Below are positions 63,131-64,000 of a stretch of 64,000 nt of DNA, in pieces; within the stretch, counting starts at the first letter, position 1; every line of letters starts with the position of its first letter. The notes beneath the pieces were generated by a model. That model did not search any database. It was not told the DNA's origin and was given only the letters and a program-made list of their open reading frames with translations. The position numbers and the translations under genes are program-made. Source of the stretch: Odontocerum albicorne (Eukaryota > Arthropoda > Insecta > Trichoptera > Odontoceridae); the NCBI GenBank assembly GCA_949825065.1, contig OX463848.1:40938766-41002765 (forward strand), given 5' to 3'.

Positions 63131-63134
63131 CTAC

Positions 63135-63425
63135 TCCCTTCTCGTTATGCCACTGGCAGGACTAAACTAATAAAATGTGGAATTTTTAATGAAATATACG
63201 AAACACGATTCCGAGGATACTTCTAGTTAAGTTTACGGAGAAAAAGTTTTGAAGTGGGATATTTTTCTAGTTTCCTGATATAACACTCGTATACACTATT
63301 CAGGGAAAAAATCTATATTACTATTTTGTCATGAGTTTATTAATATTGTGTACGAGAAAATGAACCCCATTGGCCAAAAGTTGCTATTTTGCCTTTGTAC
63401 CTTTATTTTCTCCACGAACATAAAA
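63135..63425. other. Spacer, nothing recognised
   Basis: A+T-rich, no supported feature. Confidence 0.45.
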
Positions 63426-63427
63426 AG

Positions 63428-63890
63428 TCACCTTTATAATACACATCTTCTTCTTCTTCCCAGTGTCATGTCAGGTCCCCCCAACGTTGAATATCACTTG
63501 AGAGTAGACATCTTTATCCCCGGCAGCCCGAAAAAGGTCTCCAACTCCCCTTATGCCAGTCCAATCACGTATATTGCGGAGCCAGGAGATTTGTCTCCTG
63601 CCAACACCTCTTCAGCTTTCTATTTTGCCTTGGATGATCAGGTGCAGTAATTTGTACTTTGCTCCTCTAAGTACATGACCCAAGTAGGGCACCTCTCGGA
63701 TTTTAATATAAGTCGGCAACTCTCTATCAACTTTGGCTCTTTGAAGAACCCTTGTGTTGCTGACCATATCCGTCCAGGGTATCCGTAGCATTCTCCGGTG
63801 CATCCCCTTTTCGAATGCTTCCAGTCCGTTCATACTACCAACTTTGAAGGTCCATGATTCCACTCCATGCAATAACACTGACCAAACGTA
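63428..63890 (-). mobile_element. LINE C, cut by the gap
   Basis: Minus strand from 63878: LLHGVESWTFKVGSMNGLEA, RRMLRIPWTDMVSNTRVLQR, KVDRELPTYIKIREVPYLGH, VLRGAKYKLLHLIIQGKIES, then a stop and the R-R-G-V-G-R-R part, with a purine tail (CTTCTTCTTCCCAG on the plus strand). Upstream sequence is lost in the N run. Confidence 0.87.
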
Positions 63891-64000
63891 NNNNNNNNNN
63901 NNNNNNNNNNNNNNNNNNNNNNNNNNNNNNNNNNNNNNNNNNNNNNNNNNNNNNNNNNNNNNNNNNNNNNNNNNNNNNNNNNNNNNNNNNNNNNNNNNNN
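63891..64000. other. Assembly gap (N run)
   Basis: 110 undetermined bases at the right edge, inside a LINE C copy. Confidence 1.

Overview
This window looks like intergenic DNA from an insect. It is very A+T-rich and almost wholly made of old, broken transposable elements and satellite arrays. I find no intact host gene, no spliced gene model, no functional tRNA or rRNA gene and no intact transposase or reverse transcriptase. The insect call rests on the mix of elements: RTE-type LINEs with trinucleotide tails, mariner, piggyBac-like TTAA elements, tRNA-derived SINEs, and TTAGG runs inside one satellite. Several LINE 3' ends resemble ones I associate with moths and butterflies, so Lepidoptera is my best guess, not a proven assignment.

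Family names used below. LINE A is RTE-like with a (TGA)n tail. LINE B is the commonest; its post-RT segment encodes a GHVERMNE-like motif and it ends near a CCTGTCGGGATAGGCAGAG-like stretch. LINE C encodes VSKTKFMVFGR. LINE J, K and L are mostly 3' ends with short A/T tails. SINE S1 and S2 are two tRNA-derived families. Element T is a 0.55-kb internally deleted DDE transposon. HHR elements are foldback repeats carrying hammerhead-ribozyme-like motifs. PB elements are piggyBac-like MITEs. Repeats D and M are unclassified.

Layout. 0-10 kb: LINE A remnant, a satellite with inverted-repeat-bounded monomers, a broken Tigger-type transposase, a pogo/Tigger MITE with element T inside it, LINE K, repeat M with a nested MITE, and a 71/101-bp array. 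10-20 kb: deleted mariner, solo LTR, a piggyBac-like MITE inside LINE B, hAT-like MITE, LINE and SINE debris, LINE C inside LINE B. 20-30 kb: element T, piggyBac-like MITE, HHR foldback, 131-bp satellites at 23.4 and 27.9 kb, a second deleted mariner, and a segment that repeats 19.7-20.7 kb in inverted orientation. 30-45 kb: LINE L ends, 41-bp array, element T copies, two more piggyBac-like MITEs, two HHR families, a third deleted mariner, and LINE A inserted in LINE B. 45-64 kb: LINE J/K ends, two solo LTRs in LINE B, several HHR foldbacks, five tandem arrays (122, 63, 129, 61 and 31 bp), LINE C copies and an assembly gap at the right edge.

Most notable are short foldback elements whose arms carry the full hammerhead core (CTGANGA, helix II, GAAA, a palindromic helix III, cleavable UH). 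The pattern occurs in three foldback families that otherwise do not resemble one another. At least one copy has a 15-bp target-site duplication, which points to target-primed retrotransposition, as in Penelope-like elements.
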